From Blautia argi (lineage in GTDB: Bacteria > Bacillota > Clostridia > Lachnospirales > Lachnospiraceae): a DNA stretch of 64,000 nt. Where the stretch lies: contig NZ_CP030280.1 of NCBI RefSeq assembly GCF_003287895.1, positions 1,929,501 through 1,993,500 on the forward strand. Reading direction: 5' to 3'. Numbering within the stretch: the first letter of the stretch is position 1; the number at the start of each line of letters is the position of its first letter. Shown here piece by piece: positions 24,794 through 34,284 of this stretch. Made by a program: the position numbers and the translations under genes. Under the pieces are notes generated by a model. That model worked only from the letters and a program-made list of their open reading frames with translations. It did not search any database and was not told the DNA's origin.

Positions 24794-25096
24794 ATGAAGA
24801 AAAAAGTCATTCTTGCCATTGTGGTAATCTTCTTAATTGCATTTGTTCCGCTGTTTGTCTTAAAAGACGCGGAATTCGGCGGCTCTGATGACGCCGGAAG
24901 CACGGTGGTTGAGGAAGTTGATTCTTCCTACGAGCCCTGGGCAACTCCCATTTTTGAAAAACTGATTGGCGGCGAACTCCCCGGAGAAGTAGAGAGCCTG
25001 CTTTTCTGCCTGCAGACCGGTATCGGCGTGGGTGTGATTGCTTTTATTATGGGACGCTTTGTAGAGCGTAAAAAATGGTTAAAAGACGAAAACTAA
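24794..25096 (+). CDS. cbiN: Cobalt transport protein CbiN
   Basis: A 100-aa protein with two TM helices (about residues 5-22 and 72-90) around an extracytoplasmic loop containing KDAEFGGSDDAGSTVVEEVD and YEPWATPIFEKLIGGELPGE, typical of CbiN. It helps load cobalt into CbiM. GGAGGGAAAG precedes the ATG. Length is normal. Confidence 0.95.
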   Translation: MKKKVILAIVVIFLIAFVPLFVLKDAEFGGSDDAGSTVVEEVDSSYEPWATPIFEKLIGGELPGEVESLLFCLQTGIGVGVIAFIMGRFVERKKWLKDEN

Positions 25097-25120
25097 AGTT
25101 CTCTGGCGAAAGGAGTTTCT

Positions 25121-25897
25121 ATGATAGTCATTGACAAGCTGTGTTACAATTCCCGGCTTAGATATGAAAATGCCAGTGAGAAATTTGCCTTTGCAGTGAT
25201 TACACTTTGTATCTGTGTGATGAGTCGTTCGGCTGCAGTGGCAGGTATCGTGTTAGCTGTGACAGGGATTCTTACCGTTTGGAAAGGGGGAGTCCCTGTT
25301 TTGCGTTATTTAAAATTTCTCACTGTACCTCTGGCATTTTTGTTTTTAAGCACCATTGCCATTATGTTCAATTTAAAACGTACCCCCATGGATTTTTTCG
25401 CTATTCCCATTGGAAACTGGTATCTGACAGCAAGCTTTCATTCCTTTTTTTATGCGATACAGCTTATTCTCACAGCCCTTGCGGCTGTTTCCTGTCTGTA
25501 CTTTCTGTCCTTTACCACTCCCATGCCGGATATTCTGGAGGTTTTGAAAAAACTGCGCTGTCCAAAATTACTGATTGAGCTGATGCTTTTAATCTACCGC
25601 TTTATTTTCGTACTTCTGGACATTGCCTCTGCGATTTCCACGTCCCAGAACTGCAGGCTTGGAAACAGAAATTATAAAACTTCCCTGAAATCCTTCGGAC
25701 TTCTTGGCTCTGTGCTGATGATACGGGCTGTTCAGCGCTCCAACCGTCTTTATGACGCCATGGAGGCCAGGTGTTATGACGGCACCATACGGGTACTTTC
25801 AGAAAATCAGCCCCCAAAGAAAAAAGTCATTGTTGCCATTGTGCTGTTTGATACTGCTTTATTTATTTTTGCTGTATGGAGGAGATTCTTTTCATGA
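25121..25897 (+). CDS. cbiQ: Cobalt ECF transporter T component CbiQ
   Basis: A 258-aa membrane protein with about five TM helices and the coupling motif ending AMEARCYDGTIRVLSE, the second of the two Ala-x-x-x-Arg-Gly-like helices of EcfT/CbiQ proteins. It links CbiM to the CbiO ATPase. Its stop overlaps the cbiO ATG by 4 bases (ATGA). Confidence 0.95.
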   Translation: MIVIDKLCYNSRLRYENASEKFAFAVITLCICVMSRSAAVAGIVLAVTGILTVWKGGVPVLRYLKFLTVPLAFLFLSTIAIMFNLKRTPMDFFAIPIGNWYLTASFHSFFYAIQLILTALAAVSCLYFLSFTTPMPDILEVLKKLRCPKLLIELMLLIYRFIFVLLDIASAISTSQNCRLGNRNYKTSLKSFGLLGSVLMIRAVQRSNRLYDAMEARCYDGTIRVLSENQPPKKKVIVAIVLFDTALFIFAVWRRFFS

Positions 25898-27555
25898 ATT
25901 CAGATATTATTTTAAAAGCAGAAGACCTGCATTTTTCTTATGATGATGACCACTCCCATTCCTTAAACGGACTTTCTCTGGAAATTCGCCGTGGACAGAA
26001 AGTGGCTTTTATGGGAGCAAACGGCAGCGGAAAATCTACCTTTTTTCTCTGTTGTACAGGAATCCACAGACCTCAGTCCGGAAAGCTGTATTTTAATGGG
26101 GAAGAAGTACAATATAATAGGAAGGGACTCTTAAATCTCCGCAGCAAGGTGGGAATTGTTTTTCAGGATCCGGACAACCAGCTTTTTTCTGCCAGTGTGT
26201 ATCAGGAAATCTCCTTCGGGATTCTGAATCTGGGCGTTTCCGAAGAGCAGGCCAAAAAAAAGGTGGAGGAAGTCATTGATTATTTGGAAATCACCCCCTT
26301 CCGTCACAAACCCACCCATGCATTAAGCGGCGGTCAGAAAAAGCAGGTTTCTATTGCCGATATTCTGGTTATGCACCCGGATATTATTATCCTGGACGAG
26401 CCTGCCGCTGCCCTGGATCCCAAACATACAGCCATGGTCAATCACATTGTAGACCGCATGACAGAAAACGGCATTACTGTGCTAATGGCAACCCATGACG
26501 TGAATTATGCTTATGAGTGGGCAGATGAAATTATGCTGTTTCATGAGGGAAAGGTACTGATGCACGGCAGTCCTGCTGAAGTTTTCGGAAACCGGGCAGC
26601 CCTGCGCCGGACCAATCTGGAACCTCCGGCTGTATTAGAACTTTTTGAAAGCTTGTGCAAAAAAGGTATTTTAAAAGCCTCTCTCCCTTTGCCGAAAAAT
26701 TTAAAAACACTGGAAAAATACATTGCAGAAATTAACTTAAATCCACACTACGGAGGTACAAAAATCATGTCAGAAAATACAAAAAAAGCGATTTTGGCAG
26801 TAAGCTTCGGCACCAGCCACAACGATACCAGAGCAGTCACCATTGATGCCATTGAACAAGATATGCAGAACGCATTCCCGGATTATCCTCTGTACCGAGC
26901 TTGGACCAGCAAAATGATTATCAAAAAGGTAAACAAGCGGGACAATGTGCATATTCATACCGTAAAAGAAGCTATGGAGCAAATGCGCGCAGACGGCATT
27001 ACAGACGTTCTGGTTCAGCCCACCCATGTTATCAATGGCATTGAAAATGATTTGATGAAAGAGGACGCTCTCTCCTATCGGGAATACTTTCATTCCATTT
27101 CCTTTGGGGATCCCCTTCTCACCAATGAGCAGGACAATCTGGAAGTCATTCAGGCTGTGGCAGAAGAATTTTCTCATCTCACCAGGGACGAGGTGCTGGT
27201 GCTTATGGGCCACGGTACCACCCATTATGCCAATTCCATTTATGCGGCTCTTGATTATACCTTTAAGGATAAAGGATATGAAAATATTTTCCTGGGAACT
27301 GTAGAAGCATATCCGACTATGGAAAGCCTTCTGAAAATGATAAAAAATTATAAGCCTTCCAAAGTGGTGCTGGCGCCCTTTATGATTGTGGCAGGGGATC
27401 ATGCGAAAAACGATATGGCTGGCGATGATCCAGATTCCTGGTACAGTCAGTTTAAGGCGGCCGGATACGAAGTGGAACCCGTTGTCAAGGGACTGGGCGA
27501 ATATCCGGGAATCCGGAAACTGCTGGTGGAGCATTTACAGGCGCTGGAAAAATAA
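25894..27555 (+). CDS. cbiO-cbiK: Fused cobalt transporter ATPase CbiO and sirohydrochlorin cobaltochelatase CbiK
   Basis: A single 553-codon frame. Residues 1-285 are a complete CbiO ATPase: Walker A MGANGSGKSTF, signature ALSGGQKKQVSIADIL, Walker B IIILDEPAAALD, H-loop MATHDVNYAYEW. From residue 292 a complete CbiK follows, starting MSENTKKAILAVSFGTSHND with GHGTTHYANSIYAALD and APFMIVAGDHAKNDMAGDD (metal-binding His). The junction has no stop, but GGAGG at 26752-26756 lies 10 bases before the in-frame ATG at 26767, so free CbiK (262 aa) may also be made. CbiO works at the membrane, CbiK in the cytosol. The ATG at 25894 follows GGAGGAG by 9 bases. Confidence 0.92.
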   Translation: MNSDIILKAEDLHFSYDDDHSHSLNGLSLEIRRGQKVAFMGANGSGKSTFFLCCTGIHRPQSGKLYFNGEEVQYNRKGLLNLRSKVGIVFQDPDNQLFSASVYQEISFGILNLGVSEEQAKKKVEEVIDYLEITPFRHKPTHALSGGQKKQVSIADILVMHPDIIILDEPAAALDPKHTAMVNHIVDRMTENGITVLMATHDVNYAYEWADEIMLFHEGKVLMHGSPAEVFGNRAALRRTNLEPPAVLELFESLCKKGILKASLPLPKNLKTLEKYIAEINLNPHYGGTKIMSENTKKAILAVSFGTSHNDTRAVTIDAIEQDMQNAFPDYPLYRAWTSKMIIKKVNKRDNVHIHTVKEAMEQMRADGITDVLVQPTHVINGIENDLMKEDALSYREYFHSISFGDPLLTNEQDNLEVIQAVAEEFSHLTRDEVLVLMGHGTTHYANSIYAALDYTFKDKGYENIFLGTVEAYPTMESLLKMIKNYKPSKVVLAPFMIVAGDHAKNDMAGDDPDSWYSQFKAAGYEVEPVVKGLGEYPGIRKLLVEHLQALEK

Positions 27556-27645
27556 AAGCAGCGCGAGGAAAATCTAGGATTTCAAAAAATGGAGATGTTT
27601 TTAGTAAACAAAAAGTAATGTTTTGGAAAATACCAATATAATAGG

Positions 27646-27696
27646 CAGACGGAGTGAGCCAGACACAAGAGTTTCTTCACTTCGTCTGTCTATTTT
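27646..27696. terminator. Terminator after cbiK
   Basis: CAGACGGAGTGA (27646-27657) pairs with TCACTTCGTCTG (27677-27688) with one wobble, followed by TCTATTTT. It lies between the convergent cbiK and HAD genes. Confidence 0.65.
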
Positions 27697-27701
27697 AAAG
27701 A

Positions 27702-28400
27702 TCATCTTTTATCACATATAAATATATCCCCTGCTATCCACTTCGCCACAGACTCCAGAGATTCCATTTTCCCATACAGACACTCCCTCACCGGTGCGTC
27801 CTCGGTCAAAATATCAGGAATCATAACCACCTTTGTTCCTGCCTCGCAGGCAGAACGGATTCCGTTATAGGAGTCCTCCAGAGCCAGCGCATCCTCTGGT
27901 CTGAGCCCCAGCTTTTTACAGGCAAGCTGATAAATTTCAGGAGAAGGCTTTCCCCTTGCCACCATCTCTCCTGTAATGACTTCCTGAAAATAGCGTTCAA
28001 TGCCCTGCCGTTTCAATTCAGGTATGGTATACTCGCTGTGGGTAGAGGTTGCCACTGCCATTGGAATCTGCCTGCTTTTTAAAAGTTCTAAAAGCAGAAC
28101 CAACCCCTTTTTCTTTGGAATCCCATGGGTTTGCTCATAAGCATGATAAATTTCATGATAACGGTCTGTAAATCTCTGAAGCGGAAAATCCTCGCCATAT
28201 TTTTCCAGAAAATACTGATTTCTCTGTACACGGCTCATTCCCAACGTATTTAAAATATTTTCACCAAATCCGGAATAGCCCAATTCTGCTCCCGTTACTT
28301 CCCAACTGTACTGAATGATTCTCTCTGTATCCAACATCAGCCCGTCCATATCAAAAATTACTCCCTTTATGGGAAAAAGCACAGGTATTTTCCACTCCAT
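27702..28400 (-). CDS. HAD-superfamily phosphatase / beta-phosphoglucomutase-like hydrolase
   Basis: A 232-aa HAD protein with motif I GVIFDMDGLMLDTE, motif II MAVATSTHS, motif III Lys in GKPSPEIYQLACKKLG and motif IV ALEDSYNGIRSA, plus a helical cap between I and II. This is the subfamily of phosphoglycolate phosphatases and beta-phosphoglucomutases; the substrate cannot be told from sequence. AAGGAG precedes the ATG. Single-gene unit lying between the cobalt-uptake unit and the end of the cob operon. Confidence 0.85.
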   Translation of the reverse strand: MEWKIPVLFPIKGVIFDMDGLMLDTERIIQYSWEVTGAELGYSGFGENILNTLGMSRVQRNQYFLEKYGEDFPLQRFTDRYHEIYHAYEQTHGIPKKKGLVLLLELLKSRQIPMAVATSTHSEYTIPELKRQGIERYFQEVITGEMVARGKPSPEIYQLACKKLGLRPEDALALEDSYNGIRSACEAGTKVVMIPDILTEDAPVRECLYGKMESLESVAKWIAGDIFICDKR

Positions 28401-28500
28401 GATTTCTCTCCTTATCTAAAACTTCTTCTTAAAACATACCATGACTTCGTGTTTGCAGTCACTGGTTTTATAATACCATATACCCAAAGTAAAAGCAAAG

Positions 28501-28543
28501 AAAGGAAAACGCCACACAGATGGAGAAACCACTCTGTATGGCG
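28501..28543 (-). terminator. Terminator of the cob operon and zinc-ribbon gene
   Basis: On the minus strand CGCCATACAGA and TCTGTGTGGCG (28510-28543 overall) form a hairpin followed by TTTTCCTTT. Confidence 0.75.
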
Positions 28544-28556
28544 AAAACATTTACCT

Positions 28557-30035
28557 TTATTCATATAATTCAACTTCTGAAATGCAGGTATCCTGCCATC
28601 TGGAACCTTCGTATGCAGATTTCAGATATAAAGATACATAAGAAGCCTCTACGGGTTCATCAAAAGAAAGACAGAATTTTTTCTTTTCATCAGAAAACTC
28701 TACCTCTTTTTTCTGCTTATCTCCTACCTGTATGGTCAGAACCTTTGGTCTGGAATTGTATTGCCAAAGCTCATCACTTCGCCAGTTTCCCAGATACAGT
28801 ACCATATAGCGAATTTTGTGGATTCCGTCTAAAGACAGCTTTATACCCTTTCCTTCTCCTGTACCCTCCTCGTTTTCCTGCCAGGAGGTGGAAGCATTTC
28901 CGTCCACAACGCTTTTCGCACTGTAATCATAATTTTCTGACTGCTTCACTGAATTTTCCTCTGTGCCCTTTGGCTGTATCTTTTTGTATTTGGAAAAATC
29001 AATCTCTTCTGCTTTTATAAGCTTAAAAAACTCTTCCTTCTTCTGTCCCTCCGCTGGTGCAGCAACCTCCGAACTCTTTTCCTTTACTGCTTCCTTGCTG
29101 TTTTTATTCACTGTTTCCTGATAATATGCTTTTTCCTGCTGCTCCATTTCCTTTATCTTATGAAAGCCAAGGGCAATTCCTGCTGCCAGGCAAAGAGTAA
29201 GAAACAGCGTAGATAGGAGAACCGTGCGTCTTCTGCTTTTTCTTCTCTCAGGGGGCAACGGCTGCTTTTCTTTTTCCTCTTTTTCGTCTTCTTCTGCAAA
29301 AAAGTTTTCCTCTTCCAGGAAAGCTTCCGATTCTTCTTCCGGTTCCTGAATACATTCTTCCGGTTCTGGATTCTCCGCTGTTTCCTGCTCCAGAAAAGCG
29401 GTTACTTCTGGTTCTTCTTTATCCGCTTCTTCTGTAAAAACTTCGATTTCCGGCTCTGATTCCATAGGATCTTCTAAGCTGTCAGACTCCGTTTCCGGCT
29501 CTGATTCTTCACTTTCTTCTGCAAGGTTTGTTATTGCCGATTCCGGATCTTTCATAGAGTTTTCCAAAGCAGGCGCTTCCTTCCTCTCAATTTCTTCTCC
29601 TGCTGTTTCTGTAAGAGTTTCCGAATTATCTGCATTTTCCCCGACTTCAAAATCTGCGTTTTCTTCCTTTTCTGCACCAGCTTTTTCCGCGCTTCCCTCT
29701 TCTTTTGGATTCTCAACGGATTCTGCCTTTTTTTCTTTTCTTCTGCCCCAAAAGCCTTTTTTTATCTTTTCCGGGCACTTCCCTTTTGCAAAGTCTGCCT
29801 CTGTCTGCACTTCCTGTACGGAAGTATCCGTCTTTTGGGCTTCTTCCTCTTTTTCTGAAACTTCTAAAGAGTCTGCTTCCTGCTCTTTCTTTAGAATCTG
29901 TTCCAGTTCCTCATCTGACTTATAGTATGCCCAGACGTCTGTTTCGTCCATATATTCCGGAAATACGGCCTGTCCGCAGCGACTGCAATACAAATCCGCA
30001 TCTGAAAGTTCTTTCCCGCATCTTTCACACTTCAT
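28557..30035 (-). CDS. Zinc-ribbon membrane protein with acidic linker and discoidin-like C-terminal domain
   Basis: A 492-aa protein. A CxxC...CxxC zinc ribbon (KCERCGKELSDADLYCSRCG, residues 2-21) is followed by about 220 residues of Glu/Lys-rich disordered sequence, a basic stop-transfer RRKSRRRT, one TM (about 270-290), and an exported part ending in a roughly 145-aa beta domain (SAKSVVDGNASTSWQENEEG, LSLDGIHKIRYMVLYLGNWR, FDEPVEASYVSLYLKSAY). That domain resembles F5/8C or NADase-type glycan-binding folds. It follows cbiC by 20 bases, so it is probably in the cob operon. No link to corrinoids is known. Confidence 0.75.
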   Translation of the reverse strand: MKCERCGKELSDADLYCSRCGQAVFPEYMDETDVWAYYKSDEELEQILKKEQEADSLEVSEKEEEAQKTDTSVQEVQTEADFAKGKCPEKIKKGFWGRRKEKKAESVENPKEEGSAEKAGAEKEENADFEVGENADNSETLTETAGEEIERKEAPALENSMKDPESAITNLAEESEESEPETESDSLEDPMESEPEIEVFTEEADKEEPEVTAFLEQETAENPEPEECIQEPEEESEAFLEEENFFAEEDEKEEKEKQPLPPERRKSRRRTVLLSTLFLTLCLAAGIALGFHKIKEMEQQEKAYYQETVNKNSKEAVKEKSSEVAAPAEGQKKEEFFKLIKAEEIDFSKYKKIQPKGTEENSVKQSENYDYSAKSVVDGNASTSWQENEEGTGEGKGIKLSLDGIHKIRYMVLYLGNWRSDELWQYNSRPKVLTIQVGDKQKKEVEFSDEKKKFCLSFDEPVEASYVSLYLKSAYEGSRWQDTCISEVELYE

Positions 30036-30055
30036 AGCTTTCCTTTCCTGGATTT

Positions 30056-30706
30056 TTATTTCCAGTAATCTCTCTCATTGTCAATCATGTACAGTAATGC
30101 ATTACAGATACATGCCGCAATGTTGCTGCCTCCCTTTCTTCCTCTTGCAACAATATAAGGAACCTGTGTATCCATAATCATTTCCTTTGATTGTACCACA
30201 TTTACGAAGCCCACAGGAACCCCTATAATCAAATATGGTGAAATTTTTTTCTCTTCTATAAGTTCGTACAGTCTTACCAGAGCTGTAGGTGCATTTCCAA
30301 TGGCAAAAATCAGAGGTTTGTTCAGAGAAGCCGCCTTGTCCATACTAACTGTCGCTCTGGTACTTCCCAGCTCCTTTGCCTTTTCTGCCACGTCTTCATC
30401 AGACATAAAGCAATACACCTCTCCCCCGTATTTTGCCAGGGCTTTTTTGTTGATTCCTGCCTTTGCCATCTGGGTATCCGTCACAATGCAGGCGCCGTTT
30501 TTAATGGCCTCCAAAGCCTTTTCTACTGCTCCTTCAGAGAAACACAGATTCTCCGCATAATCAAAATCTGCACTTGTGTGAATACACCTTTTTACAATCA
30601 ATTCTGTTCCCGGAATCAGTTCTTTCTCTCCCAGTTCTTCCGTAATAATTTCAAAGCTTCTTGTTTCAATTTCCCTTGGTTTTACATTCTCCAGTTGTAT
30701 CTTCAT
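30056..30706 (-). CDS. cbiC: Cobalt-precorrin-8 methylmutase
   Basis: A 216-aa protein with the catalytic His in KRCIHTSADFDYAENLCFSE, VTDTQMAKAGINKKAL, FAIGNAPTALVRLYELI and GVPVGFVNVVQSKE, matching CbiC/CobH. It moves the C11 methyl group to C12, giving cobyrinate. It lies 12 bases after the cbiP stop, late in the cob operon. Length is normal and the frame is intact. Confidence 0.96.
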   Translation of the reverse strand: MKIQLENVKPREIETRSFEIITEELGEKELIPGTELIVKRCIHTSADFDYAENLCFSEGAVEKALEAIKNGACIVTDTQMAKAGINKKALAKYGGEVYCFMSDEDVAEKAKELGSTRATVSMDKAASLNKPLIFAIGNAPTALVRLYELIEEKKISPYLIIGVPVGFVNVVQSKEMIMDTQVPYIVARGRKGGSNIAACICNALLYMIDNERDYWK

Positions 30707-30718
30707 ACCTGCCGCCTT

Positions 30719-32228
30719 TCAGATTCCCTGTTCCAGAATCTCATATATTTTCTTCATATCCAAATGTTTCCGAAGTCCCTCTGCCAGCTTATCATACTGT
30801 GTTTCTTTAAATTCCGCAAAATTGACTCCCGCCATATTGGATACATCGATGCCCTTTTGTTCTCCCAGTCCTTCTACTACCTTTTTCGCCACATCTTCTT
30901 TATCAAAGATTCCATGCACATAAGAGCCGTAGACATTTTTGCAGTACGCGCCGTCCATTTTGGACTCCTGTTTTTACCATGTCCGTAATTTCTGTCAGGC
31001 TTTCTGCTCCCTGAGAAAGCGTACTTTCTCCCATATGGATTTCATAACCTTCCAGTTGCACTCCCATGAGTGTATGCAGGATTCCTTCCACTTTTGGAAA
31101 TCTTCCCTGGACTCTGGTTCTGGTCTTGGATTCTTTAAAAACCGTATGCATAGGCAAAAGCCCCATACCCTTGATTTCGCCTCCGGCTTCCACATGTTCC
31201 GGGTCGGAAAGCGTTTCTCCAAGCATCTGATAACCACCACAGATACCGAAAATCACCTTGCCTTCCGCTGCCTTTTTCAGCACAGCTGCTTCCAATCCGT
31301 TCTGTCTTAACCACAGTAAATCTTCCATGGTGTTTTTCGTTCCGGGCAAAATAATCATGTCTGGATTTTTTAATTCATTGACGTTTTTTACATAGCGCAG
31401 GGACACGCCGGGAATGACTTCCAAAGCATTAAAATCCGTAAAATTAGAGATTCTAGGAACTCGAATAACCGCAATATCCAACACGCCAACCTCCTGATTT
31501 CCTGAAAAGCGCTCGGTCAGGCTATCCTCATCTTCAACCTCCAGCTCCATATACGGTGCAACACCCACCACCGGAATGTTCGTCTTCTCCTCCAGTGTTT
31601 TTACTCCCGGATCCAGTATGGTTTTGTCACCCCGGAATTTATTGATAATCATACCTTTTACCATTCGCTGCTCATCTTCTTCCAGCAGCATAATGGTTCC
31701 TACAAGCTGTGCAAAAACTCCCCCCCGGTCAATATCTCCTACCAGAAGCACCGGTGCTTTTGCCAGTTTTGCCATACCCATATTTACAATATCTTCCTGT
31801 TTCAAATTGATTTCTGCCGGACTTCCCGCACCTTCAATCACAATAATATCATACTCTTCTTCCAGCTTGTGATATGCCTTCATTACCTCCGGAATCAGCT
31901 GCTTCTTATAGGCAAAATAATCTCTGGCACTCATGGTTCCAAGCACTTCTCCGTTTACAATTACCTGACTTCCCGTGTCATTGGTCGGCTTCAAAAGAAT
32001 GGGGTTCATCAGCACAGACGGCTTGATTTTAGCCGCCTCTGCCTGCATCACCTGCGCCCGTCCCATCTCCATTCCCTCCTCTGTAATAAAAGAATTCAGC
32101 GCCATATTCTGTGACTTAAAGGGAGCCACCTTATATCCGTCCTGCTTAAAAATCCGGCAAAGACCTGCGGTAAGCAAACTCTTCCCTGCATTGGACATGG
32201 TTCCCTGTATCATAATTGCTTTTGCCAT
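30719..32228 (-). pseudogene. cbiP: Cobyric acid synthase, interrupted by one frameshift
   Basis: From ATG 32228 the frame gives a cobyric acid synthase ([30 protein letters not shown], amidotransferase Cys in [12 protein letters not shown]) until residue about 423, then runs out of frame. The missing C-terminal end ([20 protein letters not shown], with the amidotransferase His) continues one frame over to the stop at 30719. Removing one base from the run T5 at 30971-30975 (A5 on the coding strand) restores a 502-aa protein, the usual CbiP length. The enzyme amidates side chains b, d, e and g. This is either a true +1 mutation or a sequence error; nothing looks like programmed slippage. Confidence 0.88.
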
Positions 32229-32248
32229 AATCCCTCTTCCTCTCTTTT

Positions 32249-33292
32249 CTATATTTCTATTTCATCAAATACCTTCAAAAGTCTTTCATTTTCTTCTTCT
32301 CTTCGGACCGCAATACGATAATATCCATTTCCCAGCCCTTCATAATTGCTGCAGTCCCGAATAGATACGCCTTTTTCAAGGCACTTCTCTCTCAGCCCTT
32401 CAGGTCCCTGAAAGAAAATATAATTTGCCTCAGATCCATAAATCTGAAATTCCCTTTTTTCAAGTTCCCTGAGCAGAAATTTTCTCTCCTTTCGGATTTT
32501 TCCAAGAGTTTCCTCTACATAAGTCCTTTCTTTTAAAGCTGCCTCTCCTGCTGCCTGAGCAATCACCGATACATTCCACGGCTGCATGACTGCTCGCATT
32601 TGAGCCAGTATTTTACTGTCACTACAAAATCCATATCCCAGCCGCAATCCTGCCATGGCATACTTTTTTGTAAATGCCCGAACCAGAAAAAGTCCCGGAT
32701 ATTCTTTTAAAAATGGCTTCATAGTATAGCTTTTAGGGTCTTCCAGAAAATCCGTAAAGCATTCGTCTAATACCAGAAATGCTCCGCACTGCCTGCATTT
32801 TTCGGCAATGCTTTGTACATATTCCAGATTTTTCAGTACTCCGGTAGGATTATTGGGATTGCAGAAAAACACCACATCGGTATCTTTCTCAATAGCGTCT
32901 ATAAAACTTTGATTGGGAATAAATCCCTCCTCTTTCTGCAGATAATGATAACGAATCTCGCACCCCACAGCCTGCAGCGCCTGCTGATATTCAGCAAAAG
33001 AAGGCGCCAAAAGAAGGGCTTTTTTAGGTTTTAATGCCAGAGCCAGCCCAAAAATCAAATCTGCCGCTCCATTGCCGCAAATAATCTGTTCGTAGGGAAT
33101 TTCTTCTTCCAGAGCCAGGGCTTTTCTCAATCTGCTGCACTCCACATCAGGATAGCACTCCGCTTTTTCTACTGCGTCCTTTGCTGCCTTTTTTACCCCT
33201 TCCGGCATTCCGTAAGGATTGCAGTTTGCCGAAAAATCCAGTACATGGGGATACCGGTATACATCTCCCCCGTGTATATGTAAATTTGCCAT
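32249..33292 (-). CDS. cobD: L-threonine-O-3-phosphate decarboxylase / CobD-like aminotransferase
   Basis: A 347-aa class I PLP enzyme with [20 protein letters not shown] at the N terminus, [20 protein letters not shown] and the PLP lysine in [20 protein letters not shown]. The HGG start and cob operon position mark it as CobD, which makes (R)-1-amino-2-propanol phosphate for the nucleotide loop, rather than histidinol-phosphate aminotransferase. GGAGAG precedes the ATG, and cbiB is 11 bases upstream. Confidence 0.93.
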   Translation of the reverse strand: MANLHIHGGDVYRYPHVLDFSANCNPYGMPEGVKKAAKDAVEKAECYPDVECSRLRKALALEEEIPYEQIICGNGAADLIFGLALALKPKKALLLAPSFAEYQQALQAVGCEIRYHYLQKEEGFIPNQSFIDAIEKDTDVVFFCNPNNPTGVLKNLEYVQSIAEKCRQCGAFLVLDECFTDFLEDPKSYTMKPFLKEYPGLFLVRAFTKKYAMAGLRLGYGFCSDSKILAQMRAVMQPWNVSVIAQAAGEAALKERTYVEETLGKIRKERKFLLRELEKREFQIYGSEANYIFFQGPEGLREKCLEKGVSIRDCSNYEGLGNGYYRIAVRREEENERLLKVFDEIEI

Positions 33293-33303
33293 TTTTCTCT
33301 CCT

Positions 33304-34284
33304 TTAAAGCAGCCCCAAAACTCCGACTGCCAATAAACGTATTCCTGCAAATACAAAAGTTCCCAAGGCTGCACTGATATATAAAAGACGGTTTGCACGA
33401 CAGATGTCCCTGTCTTCTACCTCCCTCAGTCTGTCGCCTATGGCAGGTTTCTCATAAAGCTTCCCAAAGTAATATGCGTTTCCCGCCAGCTGAATATCCA
33501 GAGCGCCTGCCATAACTGCCTCTGTCTGTGCAGAATTGGGACTGGCATGCTTATAACGATCTCTTTTAAATATCTTTTTTGCATTTTTTCCGTCCATTCC
33601 TGCCATATAAGCCCCTGCAATCATAAGCCAGGCAGAAATTCTGGCCGGAATATAGTTTGCGATATCGTCCAGCTTTGCCGCATATCTTCCGAAATTCAAA
33701 TACTTCTCATTTTTATATCCTACCATGGAATCCATGGTATTAATTCCCTTGTATAAAAACATCAAAGCAGGACCGCCAATCGCCATATAAAATAAAGGTG
33801 CGATAATACCGTCAGAGGTATTTTCTGCTATGGTTTCCACAGTTGCCTTTGTCACACCTTCTTCTGTAAGTTCTGCTGTATCCCGTCCCACAATCATGGA
33901 AACAGCATATCTGGCTTTCGGTAAATCTTTTTTCTCCAGTTCCCTGTATACCCGCATACTCTCGTCCTTTAAAGACCTTGTTGCAAGCATCTGATAACAG
34001 AAAAAAGTTTCCAGTGCAAAACCCAAAAGTACATGAATTTTATACCCTGTATACAAAAGACAAAACGGTATCAGTCCGCTGCCCATACAGATAAGAAGCA
34101 CCAGAAGCGCCCCGGCTCTTCTCTCTCCTTTTTGGGTTTTGGGAAACCACTTTCTAAGCCGCTTTTCCAGAAAAGAAATACTGTTTCCTATGATACGCAC
34201 TGGGTGATAAAGCCATCTGGGATCCCCTAAAAGTAAATCTATAAAAAAGCCCAAAAGAAGGGCTGCTGCTGTCCACTTAAGCAT
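33304..34284 (-). CDS. cbiB: Adenosylcobinamide-phosphate synthase
   Basis: A 326-aa membrane protein with FFIDLLLGDPRWLYHPVRII near the N terminus, ETIAENTSDGIIAPLFYMAI and RDRYKHASPNSAQTEAVMAG, hallmarks of CbiB, plus four or five TM helices. It attaches aminopropanol phosphate to adenosylcobyric acid. Its ATG lies inside the last codons of cobC (8-base overlap). Confidence 0.96.
   Translation of the reverse strand: MLKWTAAALLLGFFIDLLLGDPRWLYHPVRIIGNSISFLEKRLRKWFPKTQKGERRAGALLVLLICMGSGLIPFCLLYTGYKIHVLLGFALETFFCYQMLATRSLKDESMRVYRELEKKDLPKARYAVSMIVGRDTAELTEEGVTKATVETIAENTSDGIIAPLFYMAIGGPALMFLYKGINTMDSMVGYKNEKYLNFGRYAAKLDDIANYIPARISAWLMIAGAYMAGMDGKNAKKIFKRDRYKHASPNSAQTEAVMAGALDIQLAGNAYYFGKLYEKPAIGDRLREVEDRDICRANRLLYISAALGTFVFAGIRLLAVGVLGLL

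Noticed and set aside
26770..27534. A 254-codon frame on the minus strand opposite the CbiK domain
   Set aside because: Antisense to conserved CbiK motifs, with no recognisable domain and Cys/His-rich random composition.
30960..30985. Programmed frameshifting in cbiP
   Set aside because: Only five A in a row, no slippery heptamer in the right phase and no downstream structure; a +1 mutation or error is simpler.
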